Of a stretch of 64,000 nucleotides of DNA, positions 36,655-45,316 are shown one piece after another (position 1 is the stretch's first letter; the number at the start of each line of letters is the position of its first letter). The DNA comes from Breoghania sp. (GTDB taxonomy: Bacteria > Pseudomonadota > Alphaproteobacteria > Rhizobiales > Stappiaceae). A program made the translations under genes and the position numbers. Below the pieces are notes generated by a model. The model saw nothing but the letters and a program-made list of their open reading frames with translations, was not told the DNA's origin and searched no databases. Where the stretch lies: the NCBI RefSeq assembly GCF_963674635.1, contig NZ_OY771475.1:930001-994000 (forward strand). The letters run 5' to 3'.

Positions 36655-37998
36655 ATGTCCGCGAAAAGATTGCAGTTTGGATCCCATTTGCTGACCCGCG
36701 TCGCCGGTGTTGCGCTCCTGGCCGGTCTTGCAGCCGGTTGCAGCGGGACCATGGAACGTTTCGGCGAGCCGATTTATACGGGTGGCACCGCCAACCAACG
36801 CTCCATTCTCGGTGGGTCGCAGAGCCAGCCGTCTTATGATGAAATCGCCGGAAACGGCCCCGTGTCTGCGCCGCAGAGGCAGCGACAGGCAGCCGTGACG
36901 TCGAACGCCCTTCCGCCGGTCTCCTCCGCTCCGGCCCGCGCCCCGCAATCCAGTGCGCCGCTCTACACTGCTTCCATTCCAAACGGTCAGCGGGTCTCCC
37001 AGCCGGCTCAGCCGCCGATGCCCGGTCCGATCGCGACATCGGCGCGCGTGAGCAGGGGGAGTGATTACAAGGGCTGGACCGCCACCGGTGGAACCGTGGT
37101 GACGCTTGGCCATGGGGAGACACTTGACCTTGTGGCGCGCCGGTATGGCGTTCCTGCCGATGCGATCGCTTCGGTGAACGGTATTGACGACCCGTCGCGT
37201 TTGCGTCCGGGGTCGCAGATCGTCATCCCGACCTATGTCTACAATGGAAGCAACAACCGGAGCACGGCGCCCCGCACGGCAGAAGCACCGAAGGTGCGCG
37301 CTGAACCTGTGCGTGTCGCCTCCACCTCCAATGCGGTTCCCAGTGCCAAGCCGGGTCATGTCTCTTCACGCACAAAGCCGCAGCGCGTCGCGTCTGTTTC
37401 GCAGCCTGTTTCCCGTCTGGTGGCGTCGGATGTGAAACCGAAGAGCAAGCCCGCCCAAGCCAAGCGCAGCACACCGCGTGCGAGTGTTGCGCGGCTGGAA
37501 GAGCGCCCGTCTTCGTCCAAGCCCGAAGTCAAGCGTGAAGTCGCCCCGAGTGCACCGATCACCACGGCCTCCGTGCGCGCCGAAGACACGCCGGCTCAGG
37601 TGGTGGATGACGGCAACAACCGGTTCCGCTGGCCGGTGCGTGGTCGCATCATTTCCAGCTTCGGCTCCAAGCCGGGCGGCACCCGCAATGACGGCGTCAA
37701 TCTGGCTGTGCCGGAGGGAACCGCCGTGCGGGCGGTTGAAAGCGGAACGGTCATCTATTCCGGCAACGAGCTGAAGGGATACGGCAATCTGGTGCTGATC
37801 CGTCATGAGGACGGCTGGGTTTCCGCCTATGCGCACAATTCCTCGCTGGATGTGAAGCGCGGCGATACGGTGCGCCGCGGCGACGTGGTTGCCAAGGCCG
37901 GGTCCACCGGTACTGTCAACCAGCCGCAGCTTCATTTCGAGCTGCGCCGGGGCAACAAGCCGGTCGATCCGATGCTCTACCTGCCGAAAAATTCCTGA
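36655..37998 (+). CDS. LysM/LytM lipoprotein (NlpD/DipM-like, probably non-catalytic)
   Basis: Envelope protein probably activating a cell-division amidase. The 447-residue product has a lipoprotein signal with lipobox LAAGC (Cys29), a disordered Pro/Ser-rich stretch, one LysM domain (about 148-193, LGHGETLDLVARRYGVPADA), a second basic disordered linker, and a C-terminal M23/LytM domain (about 323-447). The first zinc-ligand pair (H-x3-D) is replaced by Asn345 and Asn349, while His394 (AYAHNSS) and His427 (QLHFELR) remain; this is the degenerate pattern of NlpD/EnvC-type activators. Position next to surE-pcm is the same as nlpD in enterics. Confidence 0.9.
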   Translation: MSAKRLQFGSHLLTRVAGVALLAGLAAGCSGTMERFGEPIYTGGTANQRSILGGSQSQPSYDEIAGNGPVSAPQRQRQAAVTSNALPPVSSAPARAPQSSAPLYTASIPNGQRVSQPAQPPMPGPIATSARVSRGSDYKGWTATGGTVVTLGHGETLDLVARRYGVPADAIASVNGIDDPSRLRPGSQIVIPTYVYNGSNNRSTAPRTAEAPKVRAEPVRVASTSNAVPSAKPGHVSSRTKPQRVASVSQPVSRLVASDVKPKSKPAQAKRSTPRASVARLEERPSSSKPEVKREVAPSAPITTASVRAEDTPAQVVDDGNNRFRWPVRGRIISSFGSKPGGTRNDGVNLAVPEGTAVRAVESGTVIYSGNELKGYGNLVLIRHEDGWVSAYAHNSSLDVKRGDTVRRGDVVAKAGSTGTVNQPQLHFELRRGNKPVDPMLYLPKNS

Positions 37999-38026
37999 CA
38001 GGCGATCGACCGTCAGACCGAAAAAG

Positions 38027-38060
38027 AAAGGCTCTCCCCGTGCCACGGGGAGAGCCTTTT
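38027..38060. terminator. bidirectional terminator between the LytM gene and the DUF815 ATPase
   Basis: A near-perfect palindrome: AAAGGCTCTCCCCGTG (38027-38042) and its complement 38044-38059, followed by TTTT on plus and preceded by an A-run (giving T on minus). It separates two convergent genes. Confidence 0.88.
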
Positions 38061-38093
38061 CGCATTCAGTTCGGGGCGTTGAAGATTTGGGGG

Positions 38094-38975
38094 TCAGTCG
38101 AGCGCGACACCCTTGCGACCGGCGAGATCCTGAATGTACTGCCAGGCCACACGGCCAGAACGCGCGCCGCGGGTGCGCGACCATTCCAGCGCCTCGCTCT
38201 CCATGGTCTGCGGATCGATCTCGATGCCATAGTGGCTGACATAGCCCTGAACCATCTCGACATATTCTTCCTGGCTGCACTTGTGGAAGCCGATCCACAG
38301 CCCGAAGCGGTCGGAAAGGGAGACCTTTTCTTCCACCGCCTCACCGGGATTGATGGCGGTTGCCCGCTCGTTTTCCATCATGTCACGCGGTAGCAGGTGA
38401 CGGCGGTTCGATGTGGCGTAAAAAAGAACGTTCGCAGGCCGTCCCTCGATGCCGCCTTCCAGGACGGCCTTGAGCGACTTGTAGGAGGCGTCGTCACCGT
38501 CGAAGGAAAGATCGTCGCAAAAGATGATGAAGCGATAGGGCGCGGGCCGAAGGATGTTCATCAGCGAGGGAAGGCTTTCGATATCCTCGCGATGGATCTC
38601 GATCAGCTTGAGGGGCAACTTGCCCTCCTTGGCGAGCATGTCGTTGACATGGGCATGGGATGCCTTGACCAGCGAGGACTTGCCCATGCCGCGCGTACCC
38701 CACAACAGGGCGTTGTTGGCCGGCAGTCCGCGGGCGAAGCGTTCGGTATTCGCCAGGAGTGTGTCCCGCATCCGACCCACAGCCTGAAGAAGCGTCATAG
38801 CAACACGGTTCACGTGGGTGACCGATTCGAGATGGCGCTCGGCTGCAACCCAGATGAAGGCATCCGCAGAATCGAAATCGGGCGCGATAGGCTCTGCAGG
38901 GACGACACGGGCGATGAGCGCGATCAGGTTGTCGAGTTTTTCCCCCAGCATTGCGATTTCAGATTTCTCTGCCAT
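38094..38975 (-). CDS. DUF815-family AAA ATPase
   Basis: Conserved P-loop ATPase of unknown role. Start set at 38975 (MAEKSEIAMLGEKLD); the frame extends further but without conservation. The 293-residue product has Walker A WGTRGMGKSSLVKA, Walker B RFIIFCDDLSFDGDD, a sensor-1-like ATSNRRHLLPRDMMEN and an arginine-finger candidate near SLSDRFGLWIGF. The family is widespread in proteobacteria. It converges with the LytM gene and is divergent from yajC. Confidence 0.85.
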   Translation of the reverse strand: MAEKSEIAMLGEKLDNLIALIARVVPAEPIAPDFDSADAFIWVAAERHLESVTHVNRVAMTLLQAVGRMRDTLLANTERFARGLPANNALLWGTRGMGKSSLVKASHAHVNDMLAKEGKLPLKLIEIHREDIESLPSLMNILRPAPYRFIIFCDDLSFDGDDASYKSLKAVLEGGIEGRPANVLFYATSNRRHLLPRDMMENERATAINPGEAVEEKVSLSDRFGLWIGFHKCSQEEYVEMVQGYVSHYGIEIDPQTMESEALEWSRTRGARSGRVAWQYIQDLAGRKGVALD

Positions 38976-39302
38976 GACGTGAACACGAAGCTCCTTTTGT
39001 TGGCGGCACGCGGCCTGCCTATTTGCTGTGCCCCTGCGGCACCGTCTCGTGAGGTGGCGGGACTTGGCGGGCGTATCATGGGCGGGCAGAGGGCAAAAGG
39101 TCATCTGGTGCGAAAGCGGTACGGGTTGGGCGGCATTGCCTGCATTGATGATTGCTTCCCCGGTTCGCTTGCAAAGCTGCCGCACCCGGTTATATTCCGC
39201 GCGACTTGTGTTTCCCCTGATGGCTAACCATGTCATACGCCACCACTTGCATGCGCCTCGGCGCCGCCAGGGGACCGAAGAGAAACGCTTAAGGAGAGGC
39301 CC
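38976..39302. other. intergenic region between the DUF815 ATPase and yajC
   Basis: A 327-bp gene-free divergent spacer that must hold promoters for both sides. Only the strong AAGGAGAGG ribosome-binding site directly before yajC is clear; I could not pick a convincing -35/-10 pair or a gene. Confidence 0.4.
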
Positions 39303-39638
39303 ATGTTCATTACCCCGGCCTATGCTCAGACCGCCGGTAGCAGCGGTGTGAATGAGATGATGCTCAACATCCTGCCGTTCGTCCTGATTTTCGCGGTCAT
39401 GTATTTCATGATCATTCGCCCGCAGCGCCAGCGGGTGAAGCAGCATCAGGAAATGGTCAACGCCCTGCGCCGTGGCGACGTCGTGGTGACCACGGGTGGT
39501 ATCGTCGGCAAGGTCGTCAAGGTTCTGGACGACGCCGAAGCCCAGATTGAAATCGCTGACGGTGTGAAAGTCCGCATCGTGCGCGCGATGATCTCGGACG
39601 TCCGGTCGAAGGGTGAACCCGCCAAGGAAAACGGGTAA
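39303..39638 (+). CDS. yajC: preprotein translocase subunit YajC
   Basis: Small membrane component of the Sec-DF-YajC complex. The 111-residue product has an N-terminal MFITPAYAQTAGSS, one membrane helix (about 20-40, NILPFVLIFAVMYFMIIRPQ) followed by RPQRQRVKQHQEM and the DVVVTTGGIVGKV cytosolic domain. Preceded by AAGGAGAGG. Followed by a CCGTCCGG-TCCG-CCGGACGG hairpin (39656-39675) in the 57-bp gap to secD, which may tune downstream expression. Confidence 0.96.
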   Translation: MFITPAYAQTAGSSGVNEMMLNILPFVLIFAVMYFMIIRPQRQRVKQHQEMVNALRRGDVVVTTGGIVGKVVKVLDDAEAQIEIADGVKVRIVRAMISDVRSKGEPAKENG

Positions 39639-39695
39639 TCACACGACAAGCAACGCCGTCCGGTCCGCCGGACGGTACAGCACAGGCGCCCCAAG

Positions 39696-41312
39696 ATGCT
39701 TTATTTCGCTCGCTGGAAAACGGTACTGATCCTGCTGACCATCCTGGTCGGCATATTGTTCTCGATTCCAAACTTTTTTACTCGCGAACAAGTCGCGTCA
39801 TGGCCTTCCTGGATGCCCGGTCGCCAGCTGGTGCTGGGTCTGGATCTGCAGGGTGGCGCCTATTTGCTCTATGAGGTCGATCGCGCCTCCTATCAGCAGA
39901 AGCGTCTGCAGTCGCTTGTGGGCGACATTCGCAACGCACTGCGCCAGAGCGAACCGCGCATCGGCTATACGGGCCTCGGCATCAAGGACAACTCCGCCGT
40001 GGAGCTGCGGCTGCGGGATACCGCCCGCGTTGCCGACGCGCGCGAGCGGTTGAAGGAGCTGGTCAATCCGCTGGACGCGAGCCTGTTCGCGGGCGCCCAG
40101 ATCAACGAATTCCAGTATACCGTTTCCGATGATGGTCTGATCCGCTTCAGTTTCACCGAAGACGGGCTGGCCCAGCGCATTCGCTCCGTCGTGGATCAGT
40201 CCATCGAGGTGATCCGTCGCCGCGTCGATCAGCTCGGCACGACCGAACCTTCCATTCAGCGTCAGGGCGAAGACCGCATCCTCGTGGAGGCCCCCGGCCT
40301 CAGCGATCCGGAACGCCTGAAGGCGATGGTCGGACAGACCGCGCAGATGACGTTCCATCTTGTGGACGTGAATTCCTCGCCACAACAGGCAATCCAGAGC
40401 CGCCCGCCCGCAGGCGACCTTCTGGTCTATTCCACCGACGACCCGCCGGTGCCCTACCTGATCGAGGAAACCCCGCTTCTGACGGGTGACGACCTCACCG
40501 ATGCGCAGGCGGGTTTCGACCAGCGCAGCAATCAGCCGATCGTGAACTTCCGCTTCAACACCTCCGGTGCACGCAAGTTTGCGCGGATCACGCAAGCCAA
40601 TGTCGGGCGTCCTTTCGCCATCGTGCTCGACAATGAGGTGATCACCGCCCCGCGCATCAACGAGCCGATCCTTGGCGGTGCAGGTCAGATCTCGGGCAAC
40701 TTCTCGGTTGAATCCGCCAATGATCTTGCGATCCTGCTGCGTGCGGGCGCTCTGCCGGCGCGGTTGACGATCATTGAAGAGCGTACGGTTGGTCCTGGCC
40801 TTGGTGCAGACAGCATCGAGGCGGGCAAGATCGCCTCCGTGATCGGCATCAGCGCGGTCGCGGTCTTCATGATCGCCTGTTACGGCCTGTTCGGCATCCT
40901 GTCCTGCGTGGCGTTGTTTGCGAATATGGCGCTGATCTTCGGTGCGCTGTCGTTCCTCGGTGCCACGCTGACGCTGCCGGGTATCGCCGGTATCGTGCTG
41001 ACCGTTGGCATGGCCGTGGATGCGAACGTGCTGATCTTTGAGCGTATCCGTGAAGAAGTGCGTGCCGGACGTTCTGCGGTTTCCGCACTTGATGCAGGGT
41101 TCTCGCGGGCTCTGGGTACCATTCTTGATGCCAACATCACCACGCTGATCGCTGCCGTCATCCTGTTCTATCTGGGGTCCGGTCCGATCCGCGGCTTTGC
41201 GGTGACGCTGGCCATCGGCATCATCACCACCGTGTTCTCGGCCTTCACCTTCACCCGGTTCCTTGTCGCCATGTGGCTGCGGAATCGCCGCCCGTCGCGA
41301 CTGCCGATCTGA
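39696..41312 (+). CDS. secD: protein translocase subunit SecD
   Basis: RND-type membrane protein that uses the proton gradient to pull proteins through SecYEG. The 538-residue product has TM1 (about 8-26), the large periplasmic P1 domain with LGLDLQGGAYLLYEVD and RRRVDQLGTTEPSIQRQG, and the C-terminal five-helix block with GIAGIVLTVGMAVDANVLIFERIREE. secD and secF are separate genes, 21 bp apart. Confidence 0.97.
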   Translation: MLYFARWKTVLILLTILVGILFSIPNFFTREQVASWPSWMPGRQLVLGLDLQGGAYLLYEVDRASYQQKRLQSLVGDIRNALRQSEPRIGYTGLGIKDNSAVELRLRDTARVADARERLKELVNPLDASLFAGAQINEFQYTVSDDGLIRFSFTEDGLAQRIRSVVDQSIEVIRRRVDQLGTTEPSIQRQGEDRILVEAPGLSDPERLKAMVGQTAQMTFHLVDVNSSPQQAIQSRPPAGDLLVYSTDDPPVPYLIEETPLLTGDDLTDAQAGFDQRSNQPIVNFRFNTSGARKFARITQANVGRPFAIVLDNEVITAPRINEPILGGAGQISGNFSVESANDLAILLRAGALPARLTIIEERTVGPGLGADSIEAGKIASVIGISAVAVFMIACYGLFGILSCVALFANMALIFGALSFLGATLTLPGIAGIVLTVGMAVDANVLIFERIREEVRAGRSAVSALDAGFSRALGTILDANITTLIAAVILFYLGSGPIRGFAVTLAIGIITTVFSAFTFTRFLVAMWLRNRRPSRLPI

Positions 41313-41333
41313 GCGAACCGGAAGGGATTAGAA

Positions 41334-42269
41334 ATGCGTCTACTCAGGTTAGTTCCGGAGAACACCAACTTCGGGTTCATGAAGAACCGGTACATCAGCT
41401 TCACGCTGTCCGGTACGCTCATCATCGTGTCGATCGTTCTGTTCCTGTCGATGGGCCTGAATTACGGCATCGACTTCAAGGGCGGCACGGTCATCGAAAT
41501 CGAGACCAAGGACGGTCCCGCCAATATCGGCGACATCCGTGCAGAGCTGTCGGAATTGCGGCTGGGCGATGTGCAGGTGCAGGAGTTCGGCGCGCCGAAT
41601 GACGTGCTCATCCGCATCGAGCGCCAGCAGGGCGGGGAATCCGCTCAGCAGCGTGCGATCGCCCTGGTGCGCGACACGTTCGGGGATTCGGTGATCTTCC
41701 GCCGGGTTGAAGTTGTGGGACCGCGTGTTTCCGGCGAACTCGCTCAGGCGGGTACTCTGGCGGTTCTGGCGTCGCTTTTTGCGGTGCTGGTCTATATCTG
41801 GTTCCGCTTCGAATGGCAGTTCGCCGTGGGAGCGGTCGCTGCGACAGTGCATGACGTGATCATCACCATCGGCATGTTCTCGGTGCTGCGTCTCGATTTC
41901 ACGCTGTCGAGCATCGCGGCGATCCTCACCATCGTGGGCTATTCGCTCAACGATACGGTGGTGGTCTATGACCGGATCCGTGAAGACCTGCGCAAATACA
42001 AGAAGAAGCCGTTGCTGGAGCTGCTCGACAGTTCCATCAACCAGACCCTGAGCCGTACGACCATGACGTCGTTCTCCACGCTTCTTGCGTTGGGATCACT
42101 CTATGTGTTTGGCGGCGAGGTCATTCGCTCCTTCACCTTTGCCATGATCTGGGGCATCGGCGTCGGCACCTATTCGTCCATCTTCGTGGCGGCGCCGATC
42201 CTGAACTTCCTCAATCTGCGCAATGACAAGAGCAAGTCCGGCGATCAGGAGCAGGCAACTCCGGCCTGA
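41334..42269 (+). CDS. secF: protein translocase subunit SecF
   Basis: Partner of SecD. The 311-residue product has TM1 (about 21-45), a periplasmic domain with GLNYGIDFKGGTVIEIE, and a C-terminal five-helix domain with IVGYSLNDTVVVYDRIREDLR and RTTMTSFSTLLALGSLYVFGG, both hallmark SecF motifs. It lies 7 bp upstream of the Mth938-like gene, so the operon is yajC-secD-secF and probably two more genes. Confidence 0.97.
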   Translation: MRLLRLVPENTNFGFMKNRYISFTLSGTLIIVSIVLFLSMGLNYGIDFKGGTVIEIETKDGPANIGDIRAELSELRLGDVQVQEFGAPNDVLIRIERQQGGESAQQRAIALVRDTFGDSVIFRRVEVVGPRVSGELAQAGTLAVLASLFAVLVYIWFRFEWQFAVGAVAATVHDVIITIGMFSVLRLDFTLSSIAAILTIVGYSLNDTVVVYDRIREDLRKYKKKPLLELLDSSINQTLSRTTMTSFSTLLALGSLYVFGGEVIRSFTFAMIWGIGVGTYSSIFVAAPILNFLNLRNDKSKSGDQEQATPA

Positions 42270-42276
42270 GGCTCTC

Positions 42277-42699
42277 ATGGCGCGTCGTCCGTCGGGTATC
42301 CTTCCGGTTAAAGCTCAGGGCCTCGTTATTCGCGAGGCCCATTTCCCCGGTCGCGCGCCAATAGACGCCTATGGTGATGGCGGCTTCCGCTTTGCGGACA
42401 TGTCGCATCGCGGATCGCTGCTGGTACTGCCAAGCGGCATTCATGGCTGGGACCCGAGCAGGCCCGGCGATCTGACCATGCAGGCCTTTGCGCCCGTCTT
42501 CGAGCAATCGCGCGAAATCGAGATCCTGCTGATTGGTACCGGAAACGAACTTGTGCGCATCGACGAGGGGCTGAGGCAGAAGTTTCGCGAACACGGGATC
42601 ATGGCCGATTCCATGGCGACGGGCGCCGCCGTGCGCACGCTCAACGTGCTTCTGGCGGAAAATCGCGCCGTGGCGGCAGCGTTGATCGCCGTCGAATAG
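42277..42699 (+). CDS. Mth938-like domain protein (DUF498)
   Basis: Function unknown; human NDUFAF3, a complex I assembly factor, belongs to the same fold family. Start at 42277 (MARRPSGILPVKAQG). The 140-residue product has the domain core GFRFADMSHRGSLLVLPSG and IEILLIGTGNELVRIDEGL, with the conserved TG(A/S)A(V/C)RTLNVLLAENR-type C-terminus. It follows secF by 7 bp. Confidence 0.88.
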   Translation: MARRPSGILPVKAQGLVIREAHFPGRAPIDAYGDGGFRFADMSHRGSLLVLPSGIHGWDPSRPGDLTMQAFAPVFEQSREIEILLIGTGNELVRIDEGLRQKFREHGIMADSMATGAAVRTLNVLLAENRAVAAALIAVE

Positions 42700-42775
42700 A
42701 AAATAACGCAAATATCTCTAAATTCGCATTGCGGCAGGCTGGCAGCCTTTGCGCGGAGGCCTATCTTTTCCTGCA

Positions 42776-43633
42776 ATGACCGACACAGACGCCTATTGTC
42801 AGACACTCGTACGCGACCTGGACAGGGATCGTTATCTCGCAACGCTGTTCGCACCCGCGGATAAGCGCCCAGGCCTGTTTGGGCTCTATGCCTTCAATGC
42901 GGAAGTCGCGAGCGTTCGCGACAAGGTCTCGGATGCCTTGCCCGGTGAAGTGCGGTTGCAATGGTGGCGCGATGTGCTGGACGGGGGCGCCTATGGGGAT
43001 GTGGGCGGGCATCCGGTCGCGGCCGCGCTGCTTGAGACCATCGAGAGTTACAATCTCCCACGCGAGCCATTCCACAACCTCCTGGAGGCCCGGATTTTCG
43101 ATCTCTATGAAGATCCCATGCCGACGCTGGCCGATCTGGAAGGCTATGCAGGGGAGACGTCATCGGTCCCGATGCAACTCGCCTCCATGATCCTGAGTGG
43201 GGATCCCGCGCATGCGCTGTGTGAAGCTTCCGGCCACGGGGGCGTGGCCTATGCGCTGACCGGGTTGATGCGGTCCTTGCCGTGGCATGCCCGTCGCCAT
43301 CAGATGTATCTGCCCGCCGATATGCTGGATGCCTTCGGGGTCGATCCGAACGATGTCTTTTGCGGGCGGACAACGCCTGCCTTGAAGGCCTGTCTCGCCG
43401 AGCTTCGGCTCATCACGCGCAAGCATCTTGCCAAGACCCAGGCCTCGATCCGAAGTCTGGGACAGGGGTGTGGCCCGGCCATGCTGCCGGTGGCCCTTGT
43501 GGCCGGCTATCTGGCGCGAATGGATCACCCTGATTATGACCCGCTTCACACGGCGGTGGAGATCCCCCAGTGGCGGCGGCAATGGACGCTGTGGCGGGCT
43601 TGCCGCCAGGCCAACAAGTGCAAGGCCTGCTGA
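42776..43633 (+). CDS. squalene/phytoene synthase-like protein (NDUFAF6 type)
   Basis: Trans-isoprenyl-synthase fold. Start at the ATG 42776 (MTDTDAYCQTLVRDLDRDRY); an in-frame TTG at 42749 is less likely. The two Asp-rich catalytic motifs of true squalene/phytoene synthases are not intact: the first reads FNAEVASVRDKVSD and the second LTGLMRSLPWHARRHQMYLP. That pattern is typical of NDUFAF6-like proteins, linked to respiratory complex I assembly. The neighbouring Mth938-like gene is also related to a complex I assembly factor, so a respiratory role is a reasonable inference. 285 residues. Confidence 0.82.
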   Translation: MTDTDAYCQTLVRDLDRDRYLATLFAPADKRPGLFGLYAFNAEVASVRDKVSDALPGEVRLQWWRDVLDGGAYGDVGGHPVAAALLETIESYNLPREPFHNLLEARIFDLYEDPMPTLADLEGYAGETSSVPMQLASMILSGDPAHALCEASGHGGVAYALTGLMRSLPWHARRHQMYLPADMLDAFGVDPNDVFCGRTTPALKACLAELRLITRKHLAKTQASIRSLGQGCGPAMLPVALVAGYLARMDHPDYDPLHTAVEIPQWRRQWTLWRACRQANKCKAC

Positions 43634-43640
43634 GTCAAAA

Positions 43641-43673
43641 CAAAACGCGCGCCGGGCAAGGGCGCGCGTTTTT
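43641..43673. terminator. bidirectional terminator between the phytoene-synthase-like gene and trmFO
   Basis: AACGCGCGCC (43644-43653) and GGCGCGCGTT (43661-43670) flank a 7-nt loop, with TTT after and AAAA before, so it can serve the two convergent genes. Confidence 0.85.
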
Positions 43674-43715
43674 CGCGTTTCAGGCATACGAAGCGAAGCT
43701 TGGCGTAGCCCCGGC

Positions 43716-45119
43716 CTAGTCGGCGGCGGGAATACCGCTTCCCTCCAGCCAGGTGTCGAAATCGGCCATGGCACGGGATGTCAGGGCGCGTTTCTTGGCC
43801 TTGGCCTTGTCCGGACCGCGCATGCGCTTGCCGTCTTCGCTCTTCTTGGAAAACTCCACCGGCGGGAACAGGCCGAAATTCACGTTCATCGGCTGGAAAG
43901 AGCGCTTGCCCGTTTCCTCGCCTTCCAGATGGCCGACGGTGATGTGGTTGAGCAGAGCGCCCATGGCCGTTGTAACCGGCGGCTGCGGCATGTCTTTTCC
44001 CAGACGCTCCGCTGCGGCGAAGCGGCCCGCCATACAGCCGACGGAGGCCGATTCCACATATCCCTCGCAGCCGGTGATCTGACCCGCGAAACGAAGGCGA
44101 TCCTGGGCCTTCAGGCGCAGGGTGCCGTCCAGAAGCTTGGGGGAGTTCAGGAAGGTGTTGCGATGCAGGCCGCCCAGACGGGCAAACTGGGCGTTTTCCA
44201 GCCCCGGAATCATGCGGAAGATCTCCGACTGAACCCCGTATTTTAGCTTCGTCTGGAAACCGACCATGTTGTAGAGCGTGCCAAGCGCGTTGTCCTGACG
44301 GAGCTGGACAACCGCATAGGCCTTTTCGTCGGGCTTGTGCGCATTCGTCAGGCCCATGGGCTTCATCGGTCCGTGGCGCAGGGTTTCCCGTCCGCGCTCA
44401 GCCATGACCTCAATGGGCAGGCAACCGTCGAAATAGGGGGTCTTTTCCCATTCCTTGAACTCGGTCTTTTCGCCTGCGATCAGCGCATCGATGAAGGCTT
44501 CATACTGGTCACGGTTCATCGGGCAGTTGATGTAATCCGCGCCCGTGCCGCCCGGCCCCACCTTGTCGTAGCGCGACTGGAACCAGGCAATGTCCATGTC
44601 GATGCTGTCGAAGTGGACGATGGGCGCGATGGCGTCGAAGAAGGCGAGCGCGTCCTCGTCGGTGATTGAGAGGACTGCCTCGCTCAACGCAGGCGAGGTG
44701 AGCGGGCCGGTCGCGATGATCACGCTGTCCCAGTCGGCGGGCGGAAGGGCTGCGATTTCCTCGCGCTGGATCGTGATCAGCGGATGCGCTTCGAGCGCTG
44801 CGGTTACGGCGGCGGAAAACCCGTGTCGATCGACGGCCAGTGCCCCGCCTGCGGGCACCTGATTGGCATCCGCGCATTTCATGATCAGGGAGCCCGCGCG
44901 GCGCAGTTCCGCATGCAGCAGCCCCACAGCGTTCAGCTCCGCGTCATCGGAGCGGAAGGAGTTGGAGCAGACCAGCTCCGCCAGTCCTTCGCTCACATGG
45001 GCCTCGGTGCCGCGATGGGGGCGCATTTCGTGCAGGATGACGGGCACGCCGGCTTGCGCGGCCTGCCATGCGGCTTCAGAACCGGCAAGGCCACCGCCGA
45101 TGACATGAATCGGGTTCAT
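43716..45119 (-). CDS. trmFO: methylenetetrahydrofolate-tRNA-(uracil-5-)-methyltransferase
   Basis: Folate- and FAD-dependent enzyme making 5-methyluridine at position 54 of tRNA. The 467-residue product begins MNPIHVIGGGLAGSEAAWQAA (dinucleotide-binding GxGxxG) and has HEMRPHRGTEAHVSEGLAELV with CSNSFRSDDAELNAVGLLHAE, then AGQITGCEGYVESASVGCMAGRFAA, characteristic of TrmFO (GidA-related). Complete and of normal size. Confidence 0.96.
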   Translation of the reverse strand: MNPIHVIGGGLAGSEAAWQAAQAGVPVILHEMRPHRGTEAHVSEGLAELVCSNSFRSDDAELNAVGLLHAELRRAGSLIMKCADANQVPAGGALAVDRHGFSAAVTAALEAHPLITIQREEIAALPPADWDSVIIATGPLTSPALSEAVLSITDEDALAFFDAIAPIVHFDSIDMDIAWFQSRYDKVGPGGTGADYINCPMNRDQYEAFIDALIAGEKTEFKEWEKTPYFDGCLPIEVMAERGRETLRHGPMKPMGLTNAHKPDEKAYAVVQLRQDNALGTLYNMVGFQTKLKYGVQSEIFRMIPGLENAQFARLGGLHRNTFLNSPKLLDGTLRLKAQDRLRFAGQITGCEGYVESASVGCMAGRFAAAERLGKDMPQPPVTTAMGALLNHITVGHLEGEETGKRSFQPMNVNFGLFPPVEFSKKSEDGKRMRGPDKAKAKKRALTSRAMADFDTWLEGSGIPAAD

Positions 45120-45316
45120 GGACTAATAAATCCCGCTGTTGAGTGAACCGTGTCGACGAGCCGGGCTCGGGGCTCGCATGATGCGGGGCCTCCGATGCGT
45201 GTGGAGGCAGCCCGAGTGCAACGTCGTTGCGGTGCTGATACCGTGTCGGCTTGGCAGGCGCAACGTTTGAGCGTAACTCTGCGCGACGCGAAAACGACAG
45301 GATTAGCGAAGAGACA

